DNA of 58,947 bases from an uncultured Alphaproteobacteria bacterium (GTDB taxonomy: Bacteria; Pseudomonadota; Alphaproteobacteria; Thalassobaculales; Thalassobaculaceae): assembly GCA_902589475.1 (NCBI GenBank), contig CACITD010000009.1, positions 1 to 58,947 on the forward strand, in the 5' to 3' direction. Under the pieces are notes generated by a model that saw only the letters and a list, made by a program, of their open reading frames with translations, ran no database searches and was not told the DNA's origin. Made by a program: the position numbers and the translations under genes. Shown here one piece after another: positions 9,122-17,549 of this stretch (its first letter is position 1; each line of letters starts with the position of its first letter).

Positions 9122-9490
9122 TTAACGGCCTCTCGACTTCTTACCCTTTCTAGCTTTCCTCGCTGCATATTTCGCGTCTCTTGCGGCTTTTTGCGCGGCC
9201 AGTAAAGCTACGGCTTCATCTGCTATACGGCGCTCTTCTTCTTTTTGTGCTTCAATTCGAGCTTCCCTTTCTGCCGCTTCTCTTGCAAGCCGTTCCTCCT
9301 TTTCAGCCTTTCGCTTTGCTAAGCGGGCTGCCCTAGCTTCCGCCGCTGCTTTCCGTTCTGCCTGCCTTTTCTCGAAAGCTGGATCCCCTGGGCCGGGTTG
9401 CGCCTTAATTCTTGCTAAAACAGCCTCCCTTGCCTTTGCCGCATTAGCCATGCGGGATCCGAAATTATCGTCTTTATATGATTTTTTCAT
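9122..9490 (-). CDS. DUF6481-like Ala/Lys/Glu/Arg-rich coiled-coil protein
   Basis: A 122-residue, highly charged protein made almost entirely of Ala, Arg, Glu and Lys, predicted to be one long helix or coiled coil, with a very basic end (KARKGKKSRGR). The opening, with an FGSRMANAAKAREAVL-like stretch at about residues 10-25 followed by PGDPAFEKRQAERKA, fits the alphaproteobacterial DUF6481 family as I remember it. The function is not known. The high GC of its codons, compared with neighbours, follows from the amino-acid make-up. Confidence 0.75.
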   Translation of the reverse strand: MKKSYKDDNFGSRMANAAKAREAVLARIKAQPGPGDPAFEKRQAERKAAAEARAARLAKRKAEKEERLAREAAEREARIEAQKEEERRIADEAVALLAAQKAARDAKYAARKARKGKKSRGR

Positions 9491-9795
9491 TTTTCCTTAC
9501 GTCTTTTAAATTTAATCCAAACATCTTCAATTTTTGGTTTTGACATTCATAACTTTTTAATTGATGCACCTTTGAGGTGAGTGACCAGCGTATCGGCCCT
9601 TTTACACTAAAATTGAAAAGAAATTCATTGAATAATGATGGCGGAAAAATAGCCATTAGATTAAAAAAAGCAAGGGGTGCCTGTGACAAATTTTTCGAAA
9701 TCAACCTTGTGCTGCTCATTTTTATCTTGCCTTAGAGCTATCGAGAGCTTTTATTGGGGAAAATTTGAAAGAGTAGCTTAGGAAGCAAAATCAAT
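9491..9795. other. 305-base stretch with no supported gene
   Basis: This holds the leaders of the two divergent genes. One open frame on the minus strand (9474-9719) has no recognisable features, overlaps the start of the DUF6481-like gene and has unusual composition, so I do not call it. No repeat, hairpin with T-run or clear promoter is seen. Confidence 0.5.
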
Positions 9796-11028
9796 ATGGC
9801 AACGGAAGTTTTAAGCGAGGAATTCAAACGTGGGTCAGCTGGTTTCTGTCCAGCAAGGTTAAAGCGTATTTCTCCGTGGCTTAAAAGATATGTTGATGAA
9901 AAAAAACTACCATTTGCCCATGTAGCAGTTTTAAGAAAGGGTCAATTAGCTTACACCGATTTCTATGGGGCTCGGGACATTGAAGCAGGTTCTCCCGTTG
10001 TAGACGATGGCATATATCGAATATATTCTATGACAAAACTCGTCACAACAGTAGCGGCTCTCGCCTTGTATGAAAAAGGAGCGTTTCAATTAGATGATCC
10101 GGTAGATAAGTTTGTCGATGAGTTTAAGGATGCCAAGGTATTCGTTTCCGGAAGAAAGGATACGATAAATAGTGTAGAAGCCGAAACGCCCTTGACGATA
10201 CGTCAACTTATGAACCATACCTCGGGCCTTACTTATGGTGCATTTGATCCGGGACCGGTTGGACAGTTAATGCGAAGTGGAAAAATTGATTTTGGAAACC
10301 TGCAAGGAAATTTGGGTGATACTGTCCGCCGGCTTGCTTCAATACCCCTTTGTTTTCAACCTGGAAGTCAGTGGCGTTACGGTGTCTCAACGGATGTATT
10401 GGGGTACGTAATTGAAGTAGTAACAGGAAAAACACTTTTACAAGTGTTTGATGAGCTAATATTTAAACCTCTAAATATGAACGATACATTTTTTCAAGTT
10501 CCCATAAATAAGGTTAAAAAATTTTGTTCCCTGTACACGCGAACAACAAGCGAGTCATTAAAATTATTAGAATGTGCCGAAAGTAGCAGGTTTTGTAAAC
10601 CTGTTAACATGTACTCGGGTGGAGGAGGATTAATTTCCTCTATGCGCGACTATCTAGTTTTTCTAGAAATGATTCGATGCGGCGGTCGCTACGACGATGC
10701 GCAAATATTGGGACGCAAAACTGTGGAACTCATGTTGAGGAACCATTTGCCGGGTGACATGGCATCTATGGGACAACCAACTTTTAGTGAAATGCCTATG
10801 GAAGGGATAGGCTTTGGTCTGGGCGGGGCAATTCTCTTAGACCCAGCCAAAGCGCAAATTTTGGGTTCTGAGGGAGAATTCACTTGGGGGGGGATGGCGA
10901 GCACTGCTTTCTGGATTGACCCCAAAGAAGAGCTGTCTGTTGTTTTTATGACGCAGTTGATACCTTCTTCATGTTATCCTATTAGACGGGAATTAAGAGT
11001 ACTTATATATCAAGCACTTGTTGACTGA
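9796..11028 (+). CDS. serine hydrolase of the beta-lactamase/EstB family
   Basis: A class C beta-lactamase-like esterase or peptidase of 410 residues. YSMTK gives the catalytic Ser78 and Lys81 (SxxK), and YGVSTD in the middle supplies the tyrosine of the YxN/YxS motif. NHTSGLTYG is the typical loop of this family. There is no obvious signal peptide, so it is probably cytoplasmic; such proteins are often esterases rather than beta-lactamases. It ends 47 bases before the TauD-like gene in the same direction, so the two may be coexpressed. Confidence 0.88.
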   Translation: MATEVLSEEFKRGSAGFCPARLKRISPWLKRYVDEKKLPFAHVAVLRKGQLAYTDFYGARDIEAGSPVVDDGIYRIYSMTKLVTTVAALALYEKGAFQLDDPVDKFVDEFKDAKVFVSGRKDTINSVEAETPLTIRQLMNHTSGLTYGAFDPGPVGQLMRSGKIDFGNLQGNLGDTVRRLASIPLCFQPGSQWRYGVSTDVLGYVIEVVTGKTLLQVFDELIFKPLNMNDTFFQVPINKVKKFCSLYTRTTSESLKLLECAESSRFCKPVNMYSGGGGLISSMRDYLVFLEMIRCGGRYDDAQILGRKTVELMLRNHLPGDMASMGQPTFSEMPMEGIGFGLGGAILLDPAKAQILGSEGEFTWGGMASTAFWIDPKEELSVVFMTQLIPSSCYPIRRELRVLIYQALVD

Positions 11029-11075
11029 CAAGTTCAATAAACAAGGCAAATGCGGAGCATTGTGGAGCTACTAAA

Positions 11076-12125
11076 ATGAAGTTTAAGCTACCAGAGAAAA
11101 TAGAAGGCCCTCAAAATTGGTATGGCCAAGAAATAAAGTCATCCAAGGAGTGGATTTATACTCTTACAAATCAAGATATAAAGGAGATTGAGAACGCACT
11201 CAAACTTGTTAAGAATACTGACGTGGCTGCAATAAAAAGAAATAATTTTCCCCTCGCGTCGCTAGGAAGCAAATTACGCATAATTAGTGATGATGTAATG
11301 AATGGCCGAGGGTTTGCCTTGATCCGAGGACTCCCAGTCGAAGATTGGTCAATAGAACAGTCTGCGAAAGCATACTTTGGGATAGGGACTTATTTTGGAA
11401 GTGCCCGTTCCCAGAATGCAAGCGGGCATGTTTTAGGACACGTCAGAGATTTAGGGCGTGATGCAGTTAATGATCCTTCAGCAAGGATATACCAAACGAC
11501 GGAAAGACAGACTTTTCATACCGACTCGTGTGATATGGTTGCATTGCTTTGCCTAAAGACTGCGAAGTCTGGTGGGGAATCTGCCTTGGTAAGTTCTATG
11601 ACGATTTACAATGAAATGTATGAGCAACGCCCCGATCTTTTAGAACTGTTATTTCAACCTTTTGCCACAGACAGGCGAGGAGAAGTACCTGCCGGTAAAA
11701 AACCGTATTTTGAAATACCAGTATTCAATTACTTTGAGGGCTATCTATCTGTAATTTATGCGCGGCGATATATTAACTCCGCGCAACGGTTTGATGATGT
11801 TCCGACGATAGACGGCAAAAAACTCGAAGCTTTAGAGTTGTTTGATGACTTGGCAAACGACCCACGCTTAAATTTTAAAATGACTTTCGAACCCGGAGAT
11901 ATACAGCTGGTTCATAATCATACAATGTTGCACGATCGAACCGATTATATAGATTGGGAAGATGAAGCTAAAAAAAGGCATTTACTTAGGTTGTGGCTTG
12001 CGATTCCTAATGCACGTCCACTCCCTCAGGTGTTTGAGGAAAGATATGGGAAGATAGATATTGGAGATCGAGGCGGGATTATTGTGCCCGGCTCAAAATT
12101 AAATGCACCGCTTATTCCAGTCTAG
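11076..12125 (+). CDS. TauD/TfdA-family Fe(II)/2-oxoglutarate dioxygenase
   Basis: A non-haem iron oxygenase of 349 residues that would hydroxylate a small organic substrate while turning 2-oxoglutarate into succinate. The metal ligands are visible as His148-Thr-Asp150 in QTFHTDSCD and the distal His286 in MLHDRTD; arginines in RHLLRLWLA probably hold 2-oxoglutarate. GGAG lies eight bases before the ATG. The substrate is unknown: taurine, carnitine-like and aryloxy-acid enzymes share this fold. It follows the serine hydrolase gene closely, which suggests a common catabolic role, but that is inference. Confidence 0.88.
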   Translation: MKFKLPEKIEGPQNWYGQEIKSSKEWIYTLTNQDIKEIENALKLVKNTDVAAIKRNNFPLASLGSKLRIISDDVMNGRGFALIRGLPVEDWSIEQSAKAYFGIGTYFGSARSQNASGHVLGHVRDLGRDAVNDPSARIYQTTERQTFHTDSCDMVALLCLKTAKSGGESALVSSMTIYNEMYEQRPDLLELLFQPFATDRRGEVPAGKKPYFEIPVFNYFEGYLSVIYARRYINSAQRFDDVPTIDGKKLEALELFDDLANDPRLNFKMTFEPGDIQLVHNHTMLHDRTDYIDWEDEAKKRHLLRLWLAIPNARPLPQVFEERYGKIDIGDRGGIIVPGSKLNAPLIPV

Positions 12126-12278
12126 GCACAAAATACAGAAACCTTTAAAAAAGACAAACTCCTTTGTGTTAACTAAATTTGTCTAAAATGCGCATTTTCT
12201 CTTGTTACATCAGTGCCGTCGCGTTACTTAACGCTTAAGGATACAGACGGTTTGGATACTTTTACCTAGGTGGAAACC

Positions 12279-14048
12279 ATGCATCGCTACAGAACCCATA
12301 ACTGCAATGAACTAAGGCCGGAAAATGTTGGTGAAACAGCACGATTATCGGGCTGGATACATCGAAGAAGAGATCACGGGCAACTTGTATTTTTAGATTT
12401 GCGAGATCACTTCGGTATAACTCAATGCGTTGTAGATATTGAGGATAAGTCTTTCTCGGATGTAGAAAAAGTCAGAGTTGAAAGTGTTGTAACGATCACG
12501 GGCCAAGTTTTGCGCCGGGATGAAGAAACAATTAACCCTAAAATCCCGACTGGTCACATCGAGCTTCGCATAGATACATTTGAAATTCAGTCATCGGCTG
12601 ATTTGGTTCCTCTTCAAGTTAACTCCGAGGAAGATGCTGGCGAAGAGTTGAGGTTGCGGTATCGATTTCTTGACCTCCGTAGAGAAAGAATACACAACAA
12701 TATAATCACTCGATCGAACGTAATTTCTTCAATTAGAAGGCGTATGATTGATCGTGGCTTTGTGGAATTTCAAACACCAATATTAACAGCTAGCTCTCCA
12801 GAGGGAGCAAGAGATTTCCTGGTCCCCTCAAGATTGCACCCTGGTAAATTTTATGCCCTGCCGCAAGCTCCCCAACAATTTAAACAGCTTGTCATGATGT
12901 CGGGTTTTGATCGCTATTTTCAAATTGCGCCTTGCTTTCGTGATGAAGACAGTAGAGCGGATAGATCTCCTGGAGAATTTTACCAGTTAGATCTGGAAAT
13001 GAGTTTTGTTGAGCAAGAGGACGTTTTCTCTGAAATTGAACCTGTATTGGCAGGCGTTTTCGAAGAATTTACAACCTGGTCTGTGCCTCAGCCTTTCCCT
13101 AGGATACCGTTTTCAGAGGCTATGTTGAAATACGGAACAGATAAACCAGATTTGCGTATCCCGATTGAAATTTGCGACGTTTCTGATCTTTTTGAGAATA
13201 GCGAATTTGCAATTTTTGCAAAAACTGTTGCTGATGGTGGGGTGGTTCGCGCATTGCCTGGCCCAAAATGTGGGAGCAGAGCGATCTGCGATCGCATGAA
13301 TTCTTGGGCCCAAAGCGAAGGTGCGCCAGGAATGGGATATATTATTCTTGCAGAAGGTGAGGGAAGGGGTCCTATCGCCTCCAGGATATCGAGCGACGTA
13401 TTAGAGACGCTCAAAGGTCGCACTGGAATGGGGGATGGTGATGCAATTTTCTTCTCAGCTGGAAAGGAAACCGAGGCTGCAAAATTAGCTGGAAATGCTC
13501 GCCTGAAGTTAGGAGTTGACCAGGAACTTATAGAACAAAATATTTACAAATTTTGCTGGGTCGTTGATTTCCCAATGTTCGAAAAAGATGAGGTTACTGG
13601 GAAAATAGAATTTTCACACAACCCATTCTCTATGCCTCAAGGTGGTTTAGAGGCGCTAGAAACAAAAGATCCTTTAGATATCCTAGCTTTCCAGTATGAT
13701 ATCGTCTGCAATGGTATAGAATTATCCTCCGGTGCGATACGAAACCATTTGCCAGATGTAATGATAAAAGCATTTTCTATTGCTGGCTACAGCAAAGAGG
13801 AGGTTGAGGAAAGATTTAGTGGCATGCTCAACGCTTTTCGTTATGGAGCTCCCCCTCACGGCGGATTTGCTCCTGGAATAGATCGTATTGTCATGTTAAT
13901 CGCCAATGAACCCAATATTAGAGAAGTTATTCTGTTCCCTATGAACCAAAAAGCAGAGGACTTGATGATGAATGCCCCTAGCGAGGTCAGTATGCAGCAA
14001 CTTAAAGAGTTGAATATTAAGAGTAATCTACCCCCGAAAATGGAGTGA
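12279..14048 (+). CDS. aspS: aspartate--tRNA ligase
   Basis: A class II aminoacyl-tRNA synthetase of 589 residues. An N-terminal OB-fold anticodon-binding domain is followed by the catalytic core with motif 1 ([13 protein letters not shown]), motif 2 ([15 protein letters not shown]) and motif 3 ([12 protein letters not shown]), plus the bacterial GAD insertion domain. ATG 12279 sits five bases after AGGTGG, so I prefer it to GTG 12270. In the anticodon-binding region it has RRRDHG, with His33 where discriminating enzymes such as those of E. coli and Thermus have Leu; this is the mark of non-discriminating AspRS, which also charges tRNA-Asn. Confidence 0.97.
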   Translation: MHRYRTHNCNELRPENVGETARLSGWIHRRRDHGQLVFLDLRDHFGITQCVVDIEDKSFSDVEKVRVESVVTITGQVLRRDEETINPKIPTGHIELRIDTFEIQSSADLVPLQVNSEEDAGEELRLRYRFLDLRRERIHNNIITRSNVISSIRRRMIDRGFVEFQTPILTASSPEGARDFLVPSRLHPGKFYALPQAPQQFKQLVMMSGFDRYFQIAPCFRDEDSRADRSPGEFYQLDLEMSFVEQEDVFSEIEPVLAGVFEEFTTWSVPQPFPRIPFSEAMLKYGTDKPDLRIPIEICDVSDLFENSEFAIFAKTVADGGVVRALPGPKCGSRAICDRMNSWAQSEGAPGMGYIILAEGEGRGPIASRISSDVLETLKGRTGMGDGDAIFFSAGKETEAAKLAGNARLKLGVDQELIEQNIYKFCWVVDFPMFEKDEVTGKIEFSHNPFSMPQGGLEALETKDPLDILAFQYDIVCNGIELSSGAIRNHLPDVMIKAFSIAGYSKEEVEERFSGMLNAFRYGAPPHGGFAPGIDRIVMLIANEPNIREVILFPMNQKAEDLMMNAPSEVSMQQLKELNIKSNLPPKME

Positions 14049-14095
14049 TTATTTTAGCTCTTTAGGGTTAGTAAAAGTTTTTTTGAAAAGTATAC

Positions 14096-14120
14096 AAAAA
14101 AGGGGCTCAAAAAGAGCCCC
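14096..14120 (-). terminator. Rho-independent terminator of gdhA
   Basis: Read on the minus strand, GGGGCTC-TTTTT-GAGCCCC forms a perfect 7 bp GC-rich stem followed by TTTTTT, 20 bases after the gdhA stop. On the plus strand the stem is followed by TTAGAATC, so it should not work well for aspS. Confidence 0.9.
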
Positions 14121-14141
14121 CTTAGAATCAAAAATTAAAGA

Positions 14142-15494
14142 TCAAACAACACCAAATGCCATCATCGCATCTGCAACTTTCTTGAAACCGGCTATATTCG
14201 ATCCGGCCATATAATTACACCAGCCATCTTTCTGCATTCCGGCGTCATTGCAATTCTTATGTATGCCGATCATTAAATCGCGTAACATTTTACTTAGCTC
14301 TTCATTACTCCACGACCTACGTTCGGAATTCTGACTCATTTCTAAACCTGACATACCAACACCGCCGGCGTTTGCTGCTTTTGCTGGAGCAAACAATATT
14401 TTTGCTGCTAGGAAGTGATGTATGCCTTCGATTTCTGTGGGCATATTAGCGCCCTCGGAAACGGCCATTATTCCATTAGATAACATAGTTTTTGCGTCGT
14501 CTTCTAAAATTTCATTTTGGGTGGCACATGGCATTGCTAGATCTGCTGCCACGCCCCAAGGACGCTTTCCTGCGTGATATTCAGCACTACTAAATTTGTC
14601 GGCATACTCTGAAATTCGTCCCCTTCTGACGTTCTTGAGCTCCATTACCCACTTTAATTTTTCTTCATCAATTCCATCTTTATCATAAATAAATCCAGCT
14701 GAGTCGGATAGCGTAAGTACTTTACCACCGCGGTGGTTGATTTTTTCTGCCGCAAAAGTCGCAACATTTCCTGAACCGGATATTAGTACGTTTTTACCCT
14801 CTATGCTGTCCCCCTTCGTCTTGAGCATCTCCTCAAGGAAATAAGCGGCTCCGTAACCGGTAGCTTCAGGGCGCATCTCACTTCCGCCATATTCTATTCC
14901 TTTTCCAGTAAGAACACCGGTAAAATGGTTTGTTATTCTCTTGTACTGACCGAACATGTAGCCAATTTCTCTCGCGCCAACACCAATGTCACCTGCAGGA
15001 ACGTCGACGTCAGCCCCTATGTGACGATAAAGTTCGGTCATAAAGGATTGACAGAAACGCATGACTTCATTCTCTGATTTACCTTTTGGATTGAAGTTAG
15101 CTCCCCCTTTGCCTCCACCCATCGGGAGGCCTGTTAGCGAGTTTTTGAAAGTTTGTTCAAAAGCGAGAAATTTTAAAATAGACTGATTAACAGATGGATG
15201 AAACCGGATGCCGCCTTTGTAGGGTCCAATCGCGTTGTTATTTTGTATTCTATATCCACGATTTACTCGGATATTACCGCTATCGTCCTCCCAACATACC
15301 CTAAAAGATATAACACGGTCGGGCTCAGCCATTCTTTCTAATACTTGAGCTTCCATATATTCAGGATAATCCTGCAACCAAGGAATGATATCGGCCGCTA
15401 TTTCGCGAACGGCTTGGTGAAATTCTACCTCTCCAGGATTATGCGATATCACACCTTCCATAAAAGTTTCTAAGCTGGTTGATCGTTTGGACAT
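14142..15494 (-). CDS. gdhA: NADP-specific glutamate dehydrogenase
   Basis: Makes glutamate from 2-oxoglutarate and ammonia using NADPH, or the reverse. The length of 450 residues and the sequence fit the hexameric class with MGGGKGGANFNPKGK around the catalytic lysines, ADVDVPAGDIGVGAREIGYMFG, and the Rossmann motif SGSGNVA with a serine/basic environment of the NADP type. A strong AAGGGAG lies before the ATG. The gene has its own terminator and stands as a single unit. Beside the GGT-like and amidase genes it makes this region rich in nitrogen-handling functions. Confidence 0.96.
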   Translation of the reverse strand: MSKRSTSLETFMEGVISHNPGEVEFHQAVREIAADIIPWLQDYPEYMEAQVLERMAEPDRVISFRVCWEDDSGNIRVNRGYRIQNNNAIGPYKGGIRFHPSVNQSILKFLAFEQTFKNSLTGLPMGGGKGGANFNPKGKSENEVMRFCQSFMTELYRHIGADVDVPAGDIGVGAREIGYMFGQYKRITNHFTGVLTGKGIEYGGSEMRPEATGYGAAYFLEEMLKTKGDSIEGKNVLISGSGNVATFAAEKINHRGGKVLTLSDSAGFIYDKDGIDEEKLKWVMELKNVRRGRISEYADKFSSAEYHAGKRPWGVAADLAMPCATQNEILEDDAKTMLSNGIMAVSEGANMPTEIEGIHHFLAAKILFAPAKAANAGGVGMSGLEMSQNSERRSWSNEELSKMLRDLMIGIHKNCNDAGMQKDGWCNYMAGSNIAGFKKVADAMMAFGVV

Positions 15495-15597
15495 GAAAGC
15501 TCTCCCTTGAAGTAATTTTTATAACTAGTTCACATTTAACCATTCCGCAGTTAAGCACTAAGCGCAATAGTATCGCAATAGGCTTGTCTGCTTTTTG

Positions 15598-17277
15598 TCA
15601 AAAACCTAATGCTAAACACGGACGTCTAGGGTCGGCGGCTCCTGATAACAACCTGGGATTAGATTGATCCAAAATTGCACACACTGCACCAGCTTTCCAA
15701 GTATGGTGAGGCCAGGACTCTACAAGGTGACCGTAGTCCACTAAAGTTTCTCTCACACTGTTATTAATGTCTTCCTCTATTTTCAATAATCTTCTTTGAT
15801 ATTGATGTGGTTCAAAACTATCCGGAGCATCATAACTGGCAAAACGAGGTAACTCTACCGCCTCTTGTAGGGGTATATTGAAATCCACAATGTTTAATAA
15901 AACCTGCAACATCGCTTGCGTTTGTACATCGGCACCAGGAGTACCAAAAGGCATAACCGAGCTATCCCTTAATACAGCAATAGCCGGATTGGGGGTAAGT
16001 CGTGGCCGTTTCCATGGGAAAACACTGGATGGGTGGTTTCTGATGGCCCACGACTGTGACCCTCGAGACGACGGGTTAATGCCCCAACCTGGTAGCACGG
16101 GGGTATTCGCGGAACCATCACTTGGAGTTATAGAAGCTACCAAGCCATCCTTATCTACAGCACATATGTATGACGTATCTATGGAAAAATTATTTGTCTC
16201 ACCAAATGTGGCGTCATCTCCCCATAAATATTCTTCAGACAAGACTGATTTTTCTTTTATCATGGAGTAGCGCTCTTCGCCATAGTCGTTGGACAGTAGT
16301 TTTTTCAACGGAACGTCTACAAATTCTGGATCCCCTAAATAATGCTCTCTATCTGACAGCGCGAGTTTTATAACTTCCGTAATAATATGAATATAGTCAG
16401 CAGAGTTATGTCCTAAATCTTTCAAGTCAGAATTTTTTAAAAGATTCCACATCTGTGCCAAACTAACGCCTTGGCACCATGGTCCACATGTAAAAAGTGT
16501 GGCGCCTTTTCGGGTTACCTCGATGGCTGGCTCGATTTTAACTCTGAAGCGTTCTAAATCCGTTTGGGTTATCCATCCGCCGTTTTCTTTATGAAACTTC
16601 GCGATAGCATGCGCGATGTCGCCTCTATAGAAGGCCTTTCTAGCTGCATCAATTTTATTAGCTCGAGAACCCGTTGATGCACTTTCCTGGTCAGCCATAT
16701 ATTTTAAAGTTTTGGCTAAATCTGCCTGCACAAACAAATCTCCAACTTTTGGGGGACGGTTATTGGGAAGGTAAATTTCTCGATTTGATGACCACTTCCG
16801 ATATTGGGCTTCATTATCTCTAATGGTTTGTGCCATCAGCTCATGCATTATGAAGCCTTTTTCCGCTGCACTTATAGCGCCCCTTGCAATTTCCTTAAAT
16901 GACATAGTGCCGTAATGCTCTAATGCGGTAAGAAATGCATCTGGCGCTGCTGGGATGATTGCTCTAAGTATACCATCTGGGACGTGGCGGTCGAACTCAT
17001 TAATGAAACGATCTATATTCGCTGCCATGGGCCAACGCCCGACCCCGCTAACGGTGATAACTTTCTTCGTTTTTGGAAAGCGGATCATGATAGGAGCAAC
17101 ACCTGCAAAGTTTACTAGATCGCTTTGAACAACGCCCAAAACCATGGCTCCTGCTACTGCTGCATCTACTGCATTTCCCCCGGCTTCCAGAATTGAAATA
17201 CTAGTCTGTGTGGCGAGCGGGTGACCACCGGATGCCATATATTCGTGACCTTGTGCCATAAGACGTGTTTTATTCAT
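15598..17277 (-). CDS. gamma-glutamyltransferase-family Ntn hydrolase (HpxW-like)
   Basis: An N-terminal-nucleophile hydrolase of 559 residues that would mature by self-cleavage before Thr368 (IDTSYICAVDKDG). The first threonine of the classic TTH is kept, but the next two residues are Ser and Tyr. Downstream, where true GGTs have GILLNN and DDF, this protein has PGWGINPSSRGSQSW. DTxY and xxGxG...RG are features of the GGT-family branch that includes HpxW oxamate amidohydrolase. There is no signal peptide, so it is probably cytoplasmic, unlike periplasmic GGT. It is divergent from a small HpxX/AtzG-like protein and an amidase. The substrate is not proven. Confidence 0.85.
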   Translation of the reverse strand: MNKTRLMAQGHEYMASGGHPLATQTSISILEAGGNAVDAAVAGAMVLGVVQSDLVNFAGVAPIMIRFPKTKKVITVSGVGRWPMAANIDRFINEFDRHVPDGILRAIIPAAPDAFLTALEHYGTMSFKEIARGAISAAEKGFIMHELMAQTIRDNEAQYRKWSSNREIYLPNNRPPKVGDLFVQADLAKTLKYMADQESASTGSRANKIDAARKAFYRGDIAHAIAKFHKENGGWITQTDLERFRVKIEPAIEVTRKGATLFTCGPWCQGVSLAQMWNLLKNSDLKDLGHNSADYIHIITEVIKLALSDREHYLGDPEFVDVPLKKLLSNDYGEERYSMIKEKSVLSEEYLWGDDATFGETNNFSIDTSYICAVDKDGLVASITPSDGSANTPVLPGWGINPSSRGSQSWAIRNHPSSVFPWKRPRLTPNPAIAVLRDSSVMPFGTPGADVQTQAMLQVLLNIVDFNIPLQEAVELPRFASYDAPDSFEPHQYQRRLLKIEEDINNSVRETLVDYGHLVESWPHHTWKAGAVCAILDQSNPRLLSGAADPRRPCLALGF

Positions 17278-17329
17278 ATTATGATCCCATGAAAGTGTTT
17301 AGTACTTGGAAATTTTGATTACTAGGTCC

Positions 17330-17344
17330 ATTGTAAAGAACAAT
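17330..17344. promoter_or_regulatory. inverted repeat in the divergent hpx-like control region
   Basis: ATTGT-AAAGA-ACAAT is a perfect 5-5-5 inverted repeat in the 98-base gap between the GGT-like gene and the small AtzG-like gene. Its central place between divergent genes fits an operator, but the repeat is short. Confidence 0.35.
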
Positions 17345-17375
17345 AAATCAGGTAGTGCTAGAAATGAAAGTTTAG

Positions 17376-17549
17376 ATGATGGAAAAACGCGATATACCAG
17401 AAAGTATAGCAACTCTAATAGGTCCAAAAAAAGCCGACGAAGCCGCAAAAAAGGCATCTGATATGGCGAGTAAACTTGACCGAAATAACAGCTGGTGGCA
17501 GGAGCCTTCTCATGTTTTCAGAGCAATAACATGGGCAATTAGGTCATGA
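17376..17549 (+). CDS. 57-residue HpxX/AtzG-like (DUF4089-type) amidase partner
   Basis: A small open frame of 57 codons that ends in TGA at 17547-17549 and overlaps the start of the amidase gene by 4 bases (ATGA), a strong sign of translational coupling. It has a helix-rich, Lys/Ala-rich middle and ends with EPSHVFRA and a short tail. AtzG and HpxX, the GatC-like small partners of AtzE and HpxY amidases, are about 60-68 residues, sit directly upstream of the amidase and often end with a similar EPxxVFR stretch. The family match is from memory and weak in sequence; size, position and overlap are the better evidence. Either of two adjacent ATGs (17376 or 17379) could start it. Confidence 0.65.
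   Translation: MMEKRDIPESIATLIGPKKADEAAKKASDMASKLDRNNSWWQEPSHVFRAITWAIRS

Noticed and set aside
9474-9719. 81-codon open frame on the minus strand before the DUF6481-like gene
   Set aside because: No motif, no ribosome binding site seen, odd composition, and it overlaps a better gene.
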